Origin: Deltaproteobacteria bacterium | GTDB lineage: Bacteria; Campylobacterota_A; Desulfurellia; JAGGSF01 | DNA length: 40,058 nucleotides | Assembly (NCBI GenBank): GCA_021159305.1 | Contig: JAGGSB010000037.1 | Coordinates: forward strand, 1 to 40,058 | Direction of reading: 5' to 3' | Shown: positions 18,302-25,913 of the stretch, one piece after another | Layout of the letters: every line of letters begins with the position of its first letter | Numbering within the stretch: the first letter of the stretch is position 1 | Notes under the pieces: model-generated | Database searches by the model: none | The model's input: only the letters and a program-made list of their open reading frames with translations | Told to the model about the DNA's origin: nothing | Position numbers and translations under genes: made by a program

Positions 18302-18420
18302 GTCTTGACAAAAATATCTAATTTTTGCAAGCAAATGTTTTTTAAAAAACATTTCCTTGACAACTGCCTTTGGTAGTTGCAAGCAAAATTTCGTTTTAAC
18401 GAAACTTTGCTTGACAAAAA
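18302..18420 (+). repeat. Array of alternating, mutually exclusive hairpins upstream of kor
   Basis: The 309 bases between icd and the next gene hold the icd terminator, this array and the kor promoter. Joint sequences CTTGACA (18304, 18356, 18410) and TTGCAAGC (18325, 18377) alternate with a period of about 52-54 bases. Between each pair of joints the sequence is self-complementary, but the cores differ: AAAAAT/ATTTTT, AAATGTTTTTT/AAAAAACATTT, AACT/AGTT, and TTTCGTT/AACGAAA. Because TTGCAAG can pair with CTTG.CAA on either side, every arm can fold with its left or its right neighbour. The last CTTGACA supplies the -35 box of the kor promoter. Confidence 0.7.
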
Positions 18421-18439
18421 TAAACTGTATTTCTATACT
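18411..18439 (+). promoter_or_regulatory. Sigma70-type promoter of the kor operon
   Basis: TTGACA (18411-18416), exactly 17 bases, TATACT (18434-18439). The -35 box is the 3' arm of the last hairpin of the upstream array, so DNA or RNA structure there could affect polymerase access. The leader is about 33 nt and ends in AAAGGAGG before the GTG at 18479. Confidence 0.78.
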
Positions 18440-18478
18440 AAGAAATATAAAAATACGATTTTTAAAAGGAGGTATGTT

Positions 18479-18640
18479 GTGTATAGACAGGAGATAATGA
18501 AAGAAGCAACGGAGTATTTTGCAAAACTTGGAAAACAACAGTATGACGGGGCGCAAAGGATGCTGGTAGATACAGAGTGGACGAATTTTGCAACATTTCG
18601 TCTATTTAAATTTTTAGATAAAGGAGTGATAAATGGCTGA
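18479..18640 (+). CDS. Small conserved-looking protein opening the kor operon (53 residues)
   Basis: I do not recognise this protein. It begins at GTG 18479, six bases after a perfect AAAGGAGG, which excludes the longer upstream reading that runs through the promoter. An internal ATG at 18497 is a weaker alternative. The product is soluble, amphipathic and lacks cysteines: EATEYFAKLGKQQYDGAQRM, then VDTEWTNFATFRLFKFLDKG. The stop overlaps the start of korD by eight bases, so it is translated with the oxidoreductase genes. A small accessory subunit, assembly factor or leader peptide of the complex are all possible; none is shown by sequence. Confidence 0.65.
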   Translation: MYRQEIMKEATEYFAKLGKQQYDGAQRMLVDTEWTNFATFRLFKFLDKGVING

Positions 18641-18905
18641 AGAACGATTACCTGTTATAATCAACGAGAGTTTGTGTAAAGCATGTGGGTTGTGTGTAGA
18701 GGTATGTCCTAAGAATGTTTTAGAAATGGTAGAAGCATTAGATGTATGGATGGGAACGATGGCAAAGGTTGTAAGACCAGAGGATTGTAATCGTTGTAAA
18801 ATGTGTGAGATAATCTGTCCTGATTTTGCCATAGATGTTGTAGAGAGAAAAGTAGAGATAACATTTACAGATAGCCAGGGAAAAGCAGTTACGAAAAGTA
18901 AATAA
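18633..18905 (+). CDS. korD: 2-oxoglutarate:ferredoxin oxidoreductase, delta (ferredoxin) subunit
   Basis: A 90-residue two-cluster ferredoxin with motifs CKACGLCVEVCP (residues 12-23) and CNRCKMCEIICP (about 51-62), each binding a [4Fe-4S] cluster. Position directly before korA, korB and korC identifies it as the delta subunit that carries electrons out of the ThDP site. The order delta-alpha-beta-gamma is the OorDABC order of Campylobacterota and of several anaerobes. The start has a suitable AAAGGAG upstream, inside the small gene before it. Confidence 0.92.
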   Translation: MAEERLPVIINESLCKACGLCVEVCPKNVLEMVEALDVWMGTMAKVVRPEDCNRCKMCEIICPDFAIDVVERKVEITFTDSQGKAVTKSK

Positions 18906-18915
18906 GGAGGAATAA

Positions 18916-20112
18916 ATGGGAAGAATTGCATTTATAAATGCTAATGCCGCGGCTGCAGAAGCAGCAATTATTGCAGGTTGTAATTTTTATGCTGGTTATC
19001 CAATAACTCCGTCTTCAGAAGTTCCAGAAACTCTTTCCAAGATAATGCCGGAAAGGGGTGTTCCGTTTATCATGTTGGAGGATGAAATTGCCAGTATAAA
19101 TGCTTGTGTTGGAGCTGCTGCTTCTGGTGCAAAGCCTATGACCTGTACCAGTGGGCCGGGTCTATCTTTAAAACAAGAAGCAATAGGTGAAGCTTGTATA
19201 ATGGAATTACCAATAGTTATAGTGGATGTTATGAGAGGCGGGCCAAGTACCGGTCTTCCTACCCGACCATCTCAGGCAGATATTATGCAGGCAAAATGGG
19301 GAACACATGGTGATCATCCTATAATTGCCATTTCAGCCTGTAACGCTCAAGAAGTTGTATTTGAAACGATAAGGGCATTTAACTTAGCAGAGAAATTTAG
19401 ACAGCCCGTTTATATACTTACAGACGGCTTGCTTTCTCATCTACATGCAAAGGTTTATTTGCCTGATCCAGAAGAGGTAGAAATTGTAGAAAGAGCAAAA
19501 CCTACTGTGCCGCCGGAAGAATATTATCCCTTTGACTACAATTATGAAATACCACCTCTTGCTCAATGGTGGCCAAAAGAAGGACCAAGTTATCGCTACC
19601 ATATATCCAGTTTAAATCATGATAGAACAGGTTTCCCCACGGTTGTTCCTTCTTTTATACAACACCAGGAAAAACGGTTGGTAAATAAAATCATGAATCA
19701 TATAGATGAGATAGAGAAATTTGAATATTATAAGATGGATGATGCAGAAACATGCATTATTGCTTATGGTTCTGTGGCGGAGGCGGCTCGTGTTGCTGTT
19801 GATGAAGCAAGGAAAGCAGGTATTAAAGTAGGCATGTTTAGACCGCTAACTATCTGGCCTCTTGCAGAAAAACAGATTAGAGATTTAAGGGGAAAAGTGA
19901 AAAACATAATTGTAGTAGAGATGAATTTGGGTCAGTATATTTTAGAGGTTCAAAGGCTAATTGCGGAAAAGATACCGGTATATGGTGTTCTTCAGGCAGC
20001 AGGAATACCGATAAGACCTGCTCAAATATTTGAAAAGATTAAAAATCCTGAGAAAAGTGTTGAAATCTGTATGACTGAGGAAGAACTAAAGAAATTCGGA
20101 GGGGGTGAATAA
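18916..20112 (+). CDS. korA: 2-oxoglutarate:ferredoxin oxidoreductase, alpha subunit
   Basis: A 398-residue alpha subunit of a 2-oxoacid:ferredoxin oxidoreductase, which oxidatively decarboxylates 2-oxoglutarate to succinyl-CoA with reduction of ferredoxin, and can run in reverse. Seen: the substrate motif GYPITPSSEVPETLSKIMPE, the block MTCTSGPGLSLKQEAIGEAC, and GGPSTGLPTRPSQADIMQAKWGTHGDHP in overlapping view from about residue 112. The C-terminal transketolase-like domain has CIIAYGSVAEAARVAVDEA. YPITPSSE is the usual sign of 2-oxoglutarate (KorA/OorA) rather than pyruvate specificity. AGGAGG precedes the start, and the stop overlaps the korB start by one base (TAATG). Confidence 0.95.
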   Translation: MGRIAFINANAAAAEAAIIAGCNFYAGYPITPSSEVPETLSKIMPERGVPFIMLEDEIASINACVGAAASGAKPMTCTSGPGLSLKQEAIGEACIMELPIVIVDVMRGGPSTGLPTRPSQADIMQAKWGTHGDHPIIAISACNAQEVVFETIRAFNLAEKFRQPVYILTDGLLSHLHAKVYLPDPEEVEIVERAKPTVPPEEYYPFDYNYEIPPLAQWWPKEGPSYRYHISSLNHDRTGFPTVVPSFIQHQEKRLVNKIMNHIDEIEKFEYYKMDDAETCIIAYGSVAEAARVAVDEARKAGIKVGMFRPLTIWPLAEKQIRDLRGKVKNIIVVEMNLGQYILEVQRLIAEKIPVYGVLQAAGIPIRPAQIFEKIKNPEKSVEICMTEEELKKFGGGE

Positions 20113-21065
20113 TGGCTACTGTAAATTACGCAAACTATTTAAGAATGGAAAAGTTGCCTCTATACTGGTGCCCGGGATGCGGAGATGGAATTGTGCTAAA
20201 GGCTTATATAGAAGCAATAGATGAGTTAGGTTGGGATAAAAACGACTGTGCCATGGTCTCGGGTATTGGTTGTGCGTCTCGTGTTACAGGATATGTAGAT
20301 TTTCATACCTTACACACCTTACATGGAAGAGCTCTTCCTACTGCAGTAGGAGTGAAAATGTCTCATCCAGATAAACATGTGTTTGTCTTTGGCGGGGATG
20401 GTGATATAGCTCATATTGGCGGTAATCACTTTTTACATGCTTGTAGAAGAAATATAGATATTACAGTGGTTTTTATTGATAACTGGAATTATGGTATGAC
20501 CGGTGGTCAGCATTCCTGCACTACACCTTTACATGTAAAGGAATCTACTGCTCCCAGAGGTAGTTACGAACCACCAATAGATGCGGCTTCAGCAGCAATT
20601 GGGGCGGGAGCGACATTCGTTGCCAGAGGTTTTGCAGGGGATGAGTTGCGTATGAAGAGATACATTAAAGAAGGCTTGGCGCATCGCGGTTTCAGTATTA
20701 TTGATATTCTTTGTCCTTGTCCTATTAACTTCGGAAGAAGAAACAAATTCGGCGATCCTGTAAAACTAATGAACTACATGAAGAGTCTGTGTATTCCTAA
20801 AGAAAAAGCGGAAAAGATGAGTCCAGAGGAATTGGAGGGTAAACATATAACAGGTGTTATTCATAAAGATGAGAAAAAGACGGAGTTGACAGATTCCTAT
20901 TATGGTTGGTTGGTAAAGACAGCTCAAGCTAGTGACGAATATTGGGCAAAATATACAACAGGAAGACTGAAAGAAGAGGACAAATATACTATAACAAGAG
21001 AGGAATTAAAAGGACTTTATCCTTATGATTTAGAAATTCCACTGAAAAAATGGAAAAAATTATAA
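20112..21065 (+). CDS. korB: 2-oxoglutarate:ferredoxin oxidoreductase, beta (ThDP) subunit
   Basis: A 317-residue beta subunit carrying thiamine diphosphate. The entry motif is YWCPGCGDGIVLKAYIEA (about residues 18-35). The ThDP/Mg signature runs from GGDGDIAHIGGNHFLHACRR through DNWNYGMTGGQHS. It is some 30-40 residues longer than the common 270-280-residue form because of an extended C-terminus (ITGVIHKDEKKTELTDSYYG and beyond). It works with the alpha, gamma and delta subunits encoded on either side. Confidence 0.95.
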   Translation: MATVNYANYLRMEKLPLYWCPGCGDGIVLKAYIEAIDELGWDKNDCAMVSGIGCASRVTGYVDFHTLHTLHGRALPTAVGVKMSHPDKHVFVFGGDGDIAHIGGNHFLHACRRNIDITVVFIDNWNYGMTGGQHSCTTPLHVKESTAPRGSYEPPIDAASAAIGAGATFVARGFAGDELRMKRYIKEGLAHRGFSIIDILCPCPINFGRRNKFGDPVKLMNYMKSLCIPKEKAEKMSPEELEGKHITGVIHKDEKKTELTDSYYGWLVKTAQASDEYWAKYTTGRLKEEDKYTITREELKGLYPYDLEIPLKKWKKL

Positions 21066-21082
21066 TAAAAAAGAGGTAAAAA

Positions 21083-21661
21083 ATGGGATATCGTTATGAG
21101 TTGAGATTTGGAGGAGTGGGAGGACAGGGCTCGCTAACAGCAGGAACTATTATAGCTCATGCCGCTGTTTTCCATACAGATTATTATGCTACACAAGTGC
21201 CCACCTATACTTCCCAGGTGCGTGGAGGAAAAGCAAAAGCAGATATAATCATCTGTGATGAACCCATTACATTTTCAGAAACCACAAAGGTGGATTTTTT
21301 TATGACTACCCATCAATCGGTTTACGATGCTTATAAAGCAGATTTAAAAGAGGGTGCAATAATACTTTCCGATCCTGCCTTAGTGAAAAACATACCTGAC
21401 GAAGACAGAAAGAAATACAAGATTTATGAATATCCTCTGATATATACAGCAAAACATGAGATAGGCAATGTAGTTACGATGAATGTACTGGCTGTAGGGG
21501 TATGTGTTGGATTAACCCATGTTTTGGATAAAGAGGCGGTAAGAGAAGCGATAAAAGATACTGTTCCCCCAGCATTTTTAGATATGAATATGAAGGCTTA
21601 TGACTTAGGTCTGGAGGTTGGCGAGAAATTCAAAAAGGAAGGACCAACAAAGAAAACATAA
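21083..21661 (+). CDS. korC: 2-oxoglutarate:ferredoxin oxidoreductase, gamma subunit
   Basis: A 192-residue gamma subunit. The typical opening RYELRFGGVGGQGSLTAGTI binds the pyrophosphate of CoA, and the block YATQVPTYTSQVRGGKAKADI is standard for OorC/KorC. Its spacing of 17 bases from korB, with AAAGAGG before the ATG, and the strong terminator 20 bases after its stop make it the last gene of the kor operon. Confidence 0.95.
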   Translation: MGYRYELRFGGVGGQGSLTAGTIIAHAAVFHTDYYATQVPTYTSQVRGGKAKADIIICDEPITFSETTKVDFFMTTHQSVYDAYKADLKEGAIILSDPALVKNIPDEDRKKYKIYEYPLIYTAKHEIGNVVTMNVLAVGVCVGLTHVLDKEAVREAIKDTVPPAFLDMNMKAYDLGLEVGEKFKKEGPTKKT

Positions 21662-21680
21662 ATGATGTATTAGTTTGATG

Positions 21681-21726
21681 AGCGGCTTATGAGCCGTTTT
21701 GGTGACTCATAAGCCGCTTTTTGTTT
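21681..21726 (+). terminator. Strong rho-independent terminator of the kor operon
   Basis: A perfect 13-bp stem, AGCGGCTTATGAG (21681-21693) with CTCATAAGCCGCT (21706-21718), 12-base loop, then TTTTGTTTT. The ATG of speE follows immediately. Confidence 0.88.
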
Positions 21727-21731
21727 TAAAT

Positions 21732-22568
21732 ATGGAACCAGAGATTTGGTTTACAGAAAAACACACAGATTTTACAGGGATTACTTTTAAAGTAAATACC
21801 GTTTTATATACTGGAAAGAGTAGGTTTCAGCGGATAGATGTTTTAGATACGCCAGAGTATGGGCGTGTACTTTTACTGGACGGTTTGATAATGTTTACAG
21901 AAAGAGACGAGTTTGTCTATCATGAAATGATTGCTCATGTGCCACTATTCTCTCATCCTCATCCGGAAGATGTTTTACTCATAGGAGGAGGTGATGGAGG
22001 AGTAATTAGAGAACTCGTTAAACATGCCTGCCTTAAACGGATAGATCAAGTAGAATTGGATAAAGAGGTTATTCGTATAGCAAAAGAGTTTTTCCCTGCG
22101 CTGTCCAGTGGTTATAAAGATAACAGAGTGAATGTAAAAATAGGCGATGGAAGTGAATTTGTAAAAAAAACAAATCAAAGATATGATGTTGTGATTGTGG
22201 ATTCTACAGATCCTGTAGGTCCTGCAGAATGTTTGTTTGAAGAAGATTTTTATGGAGGTATTTACAATATATTAAAAGAGGATGGATTTGTTTCTACCCA
22301 ATCTGAATCGCCATTTTTTGATATGAACTGGACCTCTACTGCTGTAGAAAACCTGAAAAAGGTATTTCCTATTGTAAAAACCTATCTATGCTTTGTTCCC
22401 ACTTATCCCAGTGGTATGTGGAGTTTTACCATTGCTTCTAAAATATATGACCCTGAAGATAACAGAAATGAAAGATTCAAACAAATGGGACTTGATTTAA
22501 AGTATTACAATAAAGAAATTCATAAAGCCTGTTTTGCTCTTCCTAATTTTGTTCGTTCTAAGCTTTAA
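21732..22568 (+). CDS. speE: Spermidine synthase (polyamine aminopropyltransferase)
   Basis: A 278-residue enzyme transferring an aminopropyl group from decarboxylated S-adenosylmethionine to putrescine or a related amine. Key features: the N-terminal beta-sheet domain with FQRIDVLDTPEYGRVLLLDG, the Rossmann motif DVLLIGGGDGGVIREL, the acidic turn QVELDKEVIRIAKEFFP, the catalytic VIVDSTDPVGPAECLF, and WSFTIASK near the C-terminus. ATG 21732 is used because the only upstream starts, such as TTG 21699, lie inside the terminator stem. No Shine-Dalgarno is visible. The start sits in the T-tract of the kor terminator, so expression depends on read-through or a promoter I cannot see. The 3' end overlaps that of gltX by 11 bases, tail to tail. 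Confidence 0.93.
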   Translation: MEPEIWFTEKHTDFTGITFKVNTVLYTGKSRFQRIDVLDTPEYGRVLLLDGLIMFTERDEFVYHEMIAHVPLFSHPHPEDVLLIGGGDGGVIRELVKHACLKRIDQVELDKEVIRIAKEFFPALSSGYKDNRVNVKIGDGSEFVKKTNQRYDVVIVDSTDPVGPAECLFEEDFYGGIYNILKEDGFVSTQSESPFFDMNWTSTAVENLKKVFPIVKTYLCFVPTYPSGMWSFTIASKIYDPEDNRNERFKQMGLDLKYYNKEIHKACFALPNFVRSKL

Positions 22569-23961
22569 TATAATCTATCAATCTTTTTATACGGGGTAAA
22601 GACATATCTTTACCCAATATCTCCAGCATCTCAAGCACGCCGGGACTTATTGTCTTTCCGGTTAGAGCGATTCTTACGGGTTGAGCAATTTTTATGAGTT
22701 TTAAATCATACTTTTTTGTAATTTCATCAAATACATCTTTTATGCCTTCAATATTAAAATTTTCTAAATCTTTGAGGTCTTGGTACAATTCTTGCAAAAT
22801 ATTTAGAATTTCTCTTTTGCAATATTTTCTAACACCTTTTTCTTCATAATCCTGCGGTGGCTTAAAATAAAACAACATATCATGCGCCAGCGTTTTTAAG
22901 GTTTGAGTTCTTATACGCACCGTATCCATCGCCTTTTTTACATATACTTCACTGAATTCTTGTTTAATGTTTTCTTTTAAAAATAATCTTTCTATAAAGG
23001 GTTTACTGTAGGCATATATTTCTTCTGAAGGTAATGTCCTCAAATAATATTCATTTAACCACAGAAGTTTTCCTGGATTGAATATGGCAGAAGATAGATG
23101 TAGATGTTTAATATCAAAATATTTTACAAGTTCTTTTAAGGAAAATATTTCTTTGTCTCCATATGACCATCCAAGGCGTGATAGATAGTTTATCAATGCC
23201 TCTTTCACATATCCTTCGTCCCTGTATTCTAAAACAGACTTTGCTCCGTGTCTTTTGGAAAGCCTGGTTTTATCTTCTCCCATAATAAGCGGTATATGTA
23301 TAAATTGAGGTACTTTAAGATTGAGTAATCTATACAGAACAATTTGCCTGGCTGTGTTGGTTAAATGATCATCTCCTCTTATAACATGTGTTATTCCCAT
23401 CTCAGAGTCATCTATTACATTGGCAAAGTTATACATGGAAGAACCATCCGATTTCATGATGATAAAATCATCAAATTCAGAATATCTAAAGCTAATTTCA
23501 CCTCTCAATAAATCTTCAAACACTATATCTTCTTGAGGCAACTTTATCCTTATTACAAAAGGTTTGTCTAAAATTTGTTTTATATTTCTGCAATGACCGT
23601 CATAATGTGGCCTTTCTCCCTTCTTTTTTTGTTCTTCTTTCATCTTATTTAATCTTTCTTTGGTGCAATAACACCTATAAGCTTTATCTTGTTTCAATAA
23701 TTTTTCCGCATAACTTTTATATATATTTAATCTCTGTGATTGAAAAACAGGCATCTCATCAGGTTCTAGTCCTGCCCATTTTAAGGATTCTATGATATCT
23801 TCTGTAAATTCTTTTTTCGAGCGAATTCTATCTGTGTCCTCTATTCTCAAAAGAAAGCTTCCCTCTTCGTGTTTGGCAAGCAGAAAATTAAACAAAGCTG
23901 TGCGTAGACTTCCAATATGTAAATTACCAGTGGGGCTGGGGGCGAATCTTGTTTTAATCAC
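22558..23961 (-). CDS. gltX: Glutamyl-tRNA synthetase
   Basis: A 467-residue class-I synthetase. The HIGH motif appears in RFAPSPTGNLHIGSLRTALF (residues 5-24), the KMSKS-equivalent in MGEDKTRLSKRHGAKSV (about residue 240), and FADVIDD-like VIDDSEMGITHVIRGDDHL between them. Length is the bacterial norm. Whether it is discriminating or also charges tRNA-Gln cannot be read here. Its start overlaps the end of lptA by eight bases, making it the last gene of the corC-to-gltX operon. Confidence 0.97.
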   Translation of the reverse strand: MIKTRFAPSPTGNLHIGSLRTALFNFLLAKHEEGSFLLRIEDTDRIRSKKEFTEDIIESLKWAGLEPDEMPVFQSQRLNIYKSYAEKLLKQDKAYRCYCTKERLNKMKEEQKKKGERPHYDGHCRNIKQILDKPFVIRIKLPQEDIVFEDLLRGEISFRYSEFDDFIIMKSDGSSMYNFANVIDDSEMGITHVIRGDDHLTNTARQIVLYRLLNLKVPQFIHIPLIMGEDKTRLSKRHGAKSVLEYRDEGYVKEALINYLSRLGWSYGDKEIFSLKELVKYFDIKHLHLSSAIFNPGKLLWLNEYYLRTLPSEEIYAYSKPFIERLFLKENIKQEFSEVYVKKAMDTVRIRTQTLKTLAHDMLFYFKPPQDYEEKGVRKYCKREILNILQELYQDLKDLENFNIEGIKDVFDEITKKYDLKLIKIAQPVRIALTGKTISPGVLEMLEILGKDMSLPRIKRLIDYIKA

Positions 23962-24454
23962 TTTTTTTCTCCTCTTTGGGATAGATAATTACCCTTACCT
24001 TTTTCTTTCCGCCTTCCACTATGGTGTAATCCTTGTTCAAAAAAATGATAATTTTTTCACCATGCAGCTCTCGCAAATCAGGACCTTTTTGTTTGGCAGA
24101 AGCATTTCCTTCTAAAATGATTTTTTGTTCTTCGTCAATATAAGTAGCCGTATCACCTTTTGCCACCTCACCGGGTTTTCTTATAACAACATCACCTGTA
24201 CATACAATTTTTTCTATATCTTCTGTTTTTTTGCTTTTGTAAACATCCATCTTATCCGCATTGATTGTTAATTCTCCTCTTATAACCGTTACATCACCCG
24301 TGAAGATATATTTCCCTTCGTTGCTATAAGCGATAAGTTTGTTAGATGTAATGTGAATGGGTATTTTATTCGTTTCAAGCTTTTCCTTTAGATTTTCAGC
24401 ACCTGCTACTGACAAAAATAACAATATGAAAATGACGATAAGCTTAAATTTCAT
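23954..24454 (-). CDS. lptA: LptA/OstA-like periplasmic lipopolysaccharide transport protein
   Basis: A 166-residue protein with a cleavable signal peptide (residues 1-19, [17 protein letters not shown]). An OstA beta-jellyroll follows: IHITSNKLIAYSNEGKYIFTG, DVTVIRGELTINADKMDVY, IVCTGDVVIRKPGEVAKGDT and YIDEEQKIILEGNA. LptA bridges inner and outer membranes in LPS transport, so the organism probably has an LPS-bearing outer membrane. It overlaps rdgB by 11 bases and gltX by eight. No lptB or lptC is adjacent. Confidence 0.87.
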   Translation of the reverse strand: MKFKLIVIFILLFLSVAGAENLKEKLETNKIPIHITSNKLIAYSNEGKYIFTGDVTVIRGELTINADKMDVYKSKKTEDIEKIVCTGDVVIRKPGEVAKGDTATYIDEEQKIILEGNASAKQKGPDLRELHGEKIIIFLNKDYTIVEGGKKKVRVIIYPKEEKKSD

Positions 24455-25055
24455 TTTCTATCCTTTTCAAAAGATTTATTGCTTTTTTCATTGCTTTTGC
24501 CCGATGGCTGATTTCTTCTTTAATCTTAGGTATTTCGGCAAATGTTTTGTTCCAGCCCTCTGGCATAAATATAGGATCATATCCAAATCCTCCGTTCCCT
24601 CTTTCTTTAAATGCAATGTATCCATCACATATCTCTTCTATGCTGTAAATTTTCCCCTTTTTAGTAACAATAGCAACACAACACACAAAATGCGCTTTCC
24701 TTTCGTTTAGATTTTTCAAATACTCCATTTCTTTCAGAAGTGTTTCTCTATTTTTCTTATCATTACCTGCATATCTCGATGAAAGGATGCCCGGTCTTCC
24801 ATTCAAGGCGTCTACCATTAACCCCGAATCATCCGAAAGTACTGTCATATTGTATTTATCCGCATAAAACTTTGCCTTGAATATTGCGTTCTCGCAAAAT
24901 GTTTTACCATTTTCCTCTACCTCATAAGGCAAAGATGATGCATCTATTGTTTGCCATCCAAATCGAGAGAGCACGGCCTTTAACTCTTCTATTTTATGCC
25001 TGTTTTTTGTAGCCAAAAATATCTTTTTATTTTTCAAATGCTTTTTTCCAGTCAT
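24444..25055 (-). CDS. rdgB: XTP/dITP diphosphatase (HAM1/RdgB)
   Basis: About 203 residues. It hydrolyses non-canonical purine triphosphates (XTP, dITP) to monophosphates and so sanitises the nucleotide pool. Motifs: [20 protein letters not shown] at the N-terminus, [40 protein letters not shown] and SSRYAG, then [15 protein letters not shown] and [17 protein letters not shown]. The ATG at 25055 gives a normal length; a longer TTG start at 25076 and a TTG a few codons later are possible. The start lies inside the end of the transaldolase-like gene (29-base overlap). Confidence 0.93.
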   Translation of the reverse strand: MTGKKHLKNKKIFLATKNRHKIEELKAVLSRFGWQTIDASSLPYEVEENGKTFCENAIFKAKFYADKYNMTVLSDDSGLMVDALNGRPGILSSRYAGNDKKNRETLLKEMEYLKNLNERKAHFVCCVAIVTKKGKIYSIEEICDGYIAFKERGNGGFGYDPIFMPEGWNKTFAEIPKIKEEISHRAKAMKKAINLLKRIENEI

Positions 25056-25674
25056 CCAGGAATCTTTCAATGCCAATGTCTGTTAAAGGATGATGAAAGA
25101 TTTTCTCTAAAACCGCAGGAGGAATAGTAGCGATATCTGCTCCTAATTCTGCCGCCTCTACTATGTGTCGTGGATGCCTAATGCTGGCAACGATAATTTC
25201 TGTTTGAAAACCATAGTTGTCAAAAATTGTCCTTATTGAGCTTACAACATCCATTCCAATATGACTGATATCATCCAGTCTTCCTATAAATGGACTCACG
25301 AACTTGGCACCAACCTTTGCTGCAAGCAAGGCCTGCGAAGGCGAAAAAACCAAAGTTACATTTATATTTATTCCCTTCTGAGAAAGTATATAAGTGGCTT
25401 TTATTCCTTCTTTGGTCATGGGTATCTTTATCGCTATATTAGGAGCGATATTCGCCAGTTTTTTTGCCTCTTCTATCATTCCTTCCGTATTCAAAGAGAG
25501 CACCTCTGCACTAATCGGACCTTTTACAATAGAAGATATTTCTTTGATTACTTCTTCAAAATTCTTTCCTTCTTTGGCTACCAATGAAGGATTTGTAGTC
25601 ACTCCATCTACAATTCCCAACTCCGCATATTCCCTTATTTTCTCTATGTTTGCCGTATCTATGAAGAATTTCAT
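25027..25674 (-). CDS. fsa: Transaldolase / fructose-6-phosphate aldolase family (TalC/Fsa)
   Basis: A 215-residue small transaldolase of the TalC/FSA group. It begins [20 protein letters not shown], has [19 protein letters not shown] and the Schiff-base lysine in [15 protein letters not shown] (about residue 85). It ends with [29 protein letters not shown] and [19 protein letters not shown]. Such enzymes act as transaldolase in the pentose phosphate pathway or as fructose-6-phosphate aldolase, and sequence alone rarely separates the two. It overlaps the preceding small gene by four bases (ATGA) and the following rdgB by 29. Confidence 0.92.
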   Translation of the reverse strand: MKFFIDTANIEKIREYAELGIVDGVTTNPSLVAKEGKNFEEVIKEISSIVKGPISAEVLSLNTEGMIEEAKKLANIAPNIAIKIPMTKEGIKATYILSQKGININVTLVFSPSQALLAAKVGAKFVSPFIGRLDDISHIGMDVVSSIRTIFDNYGFQTEIIVASIRHPRHIVEAAELGADIATIPPAVLEKIFHHPLTDIGIERFLDDWKKAFEK

Positions 25675-25913
25675 TTCTTTTCCTCCTTGCGCTTTTGTTT
25701 ATACTCCCTTTCACATTTCTTTGAACAGAAATAGATGGTTTCATTAGAACGATATCTCTTTATAGCTCGAGACCCAGAAATATAGGTTTTACAGTTGGCA
25801 CATTGCACCAACTTCTCCACATGATTCCCTTTTTTAGGAGTAAATCTTAACTGTTTTGACACTATTATAAGTAGAACCATCAAAAACAGAACAAACAAAA
25901 TTTTTGCTATCAT
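25671..25913 (-). CDS. Small membrane-anchored zinc-finger protein (PP0621-like)
   Basis: An 80-residue protein. An N-terminal membrane helix ([20 protein letters not shown]) is followed by a short cytoplasmic zinc-ribbon-like domain with [14 protein letters not shown] and [10 protein letters not shown], that is CxxC plus CxxxC. The architecture matches PP0621-family proteins, whose function is unknown. The ATG at 25913 overlaps the corC stop as ATGA, which decides the start; a longer upstream reading would overlap corC needlessly. The stop overlaps the next gene in the same way. Confidence 0.78.
   Translation of the reverse strand: MIAKILFVLFLMVLLIIVSKQLRFTPKKGNHVEKLVQCANCKTYISGSRAIKRYRSNETIYFCSKKCEREYKQKRKEEKK

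Noticed and set aside
18377-18478. N-terminal extension of the small kor-operon protein by 34 residues from an upstream TTG
   Set aside because: It would run through the -35 and -10 boxes and most of the last hairpin; the GTG at 18479 has a perfect Shine-Dalgarno.
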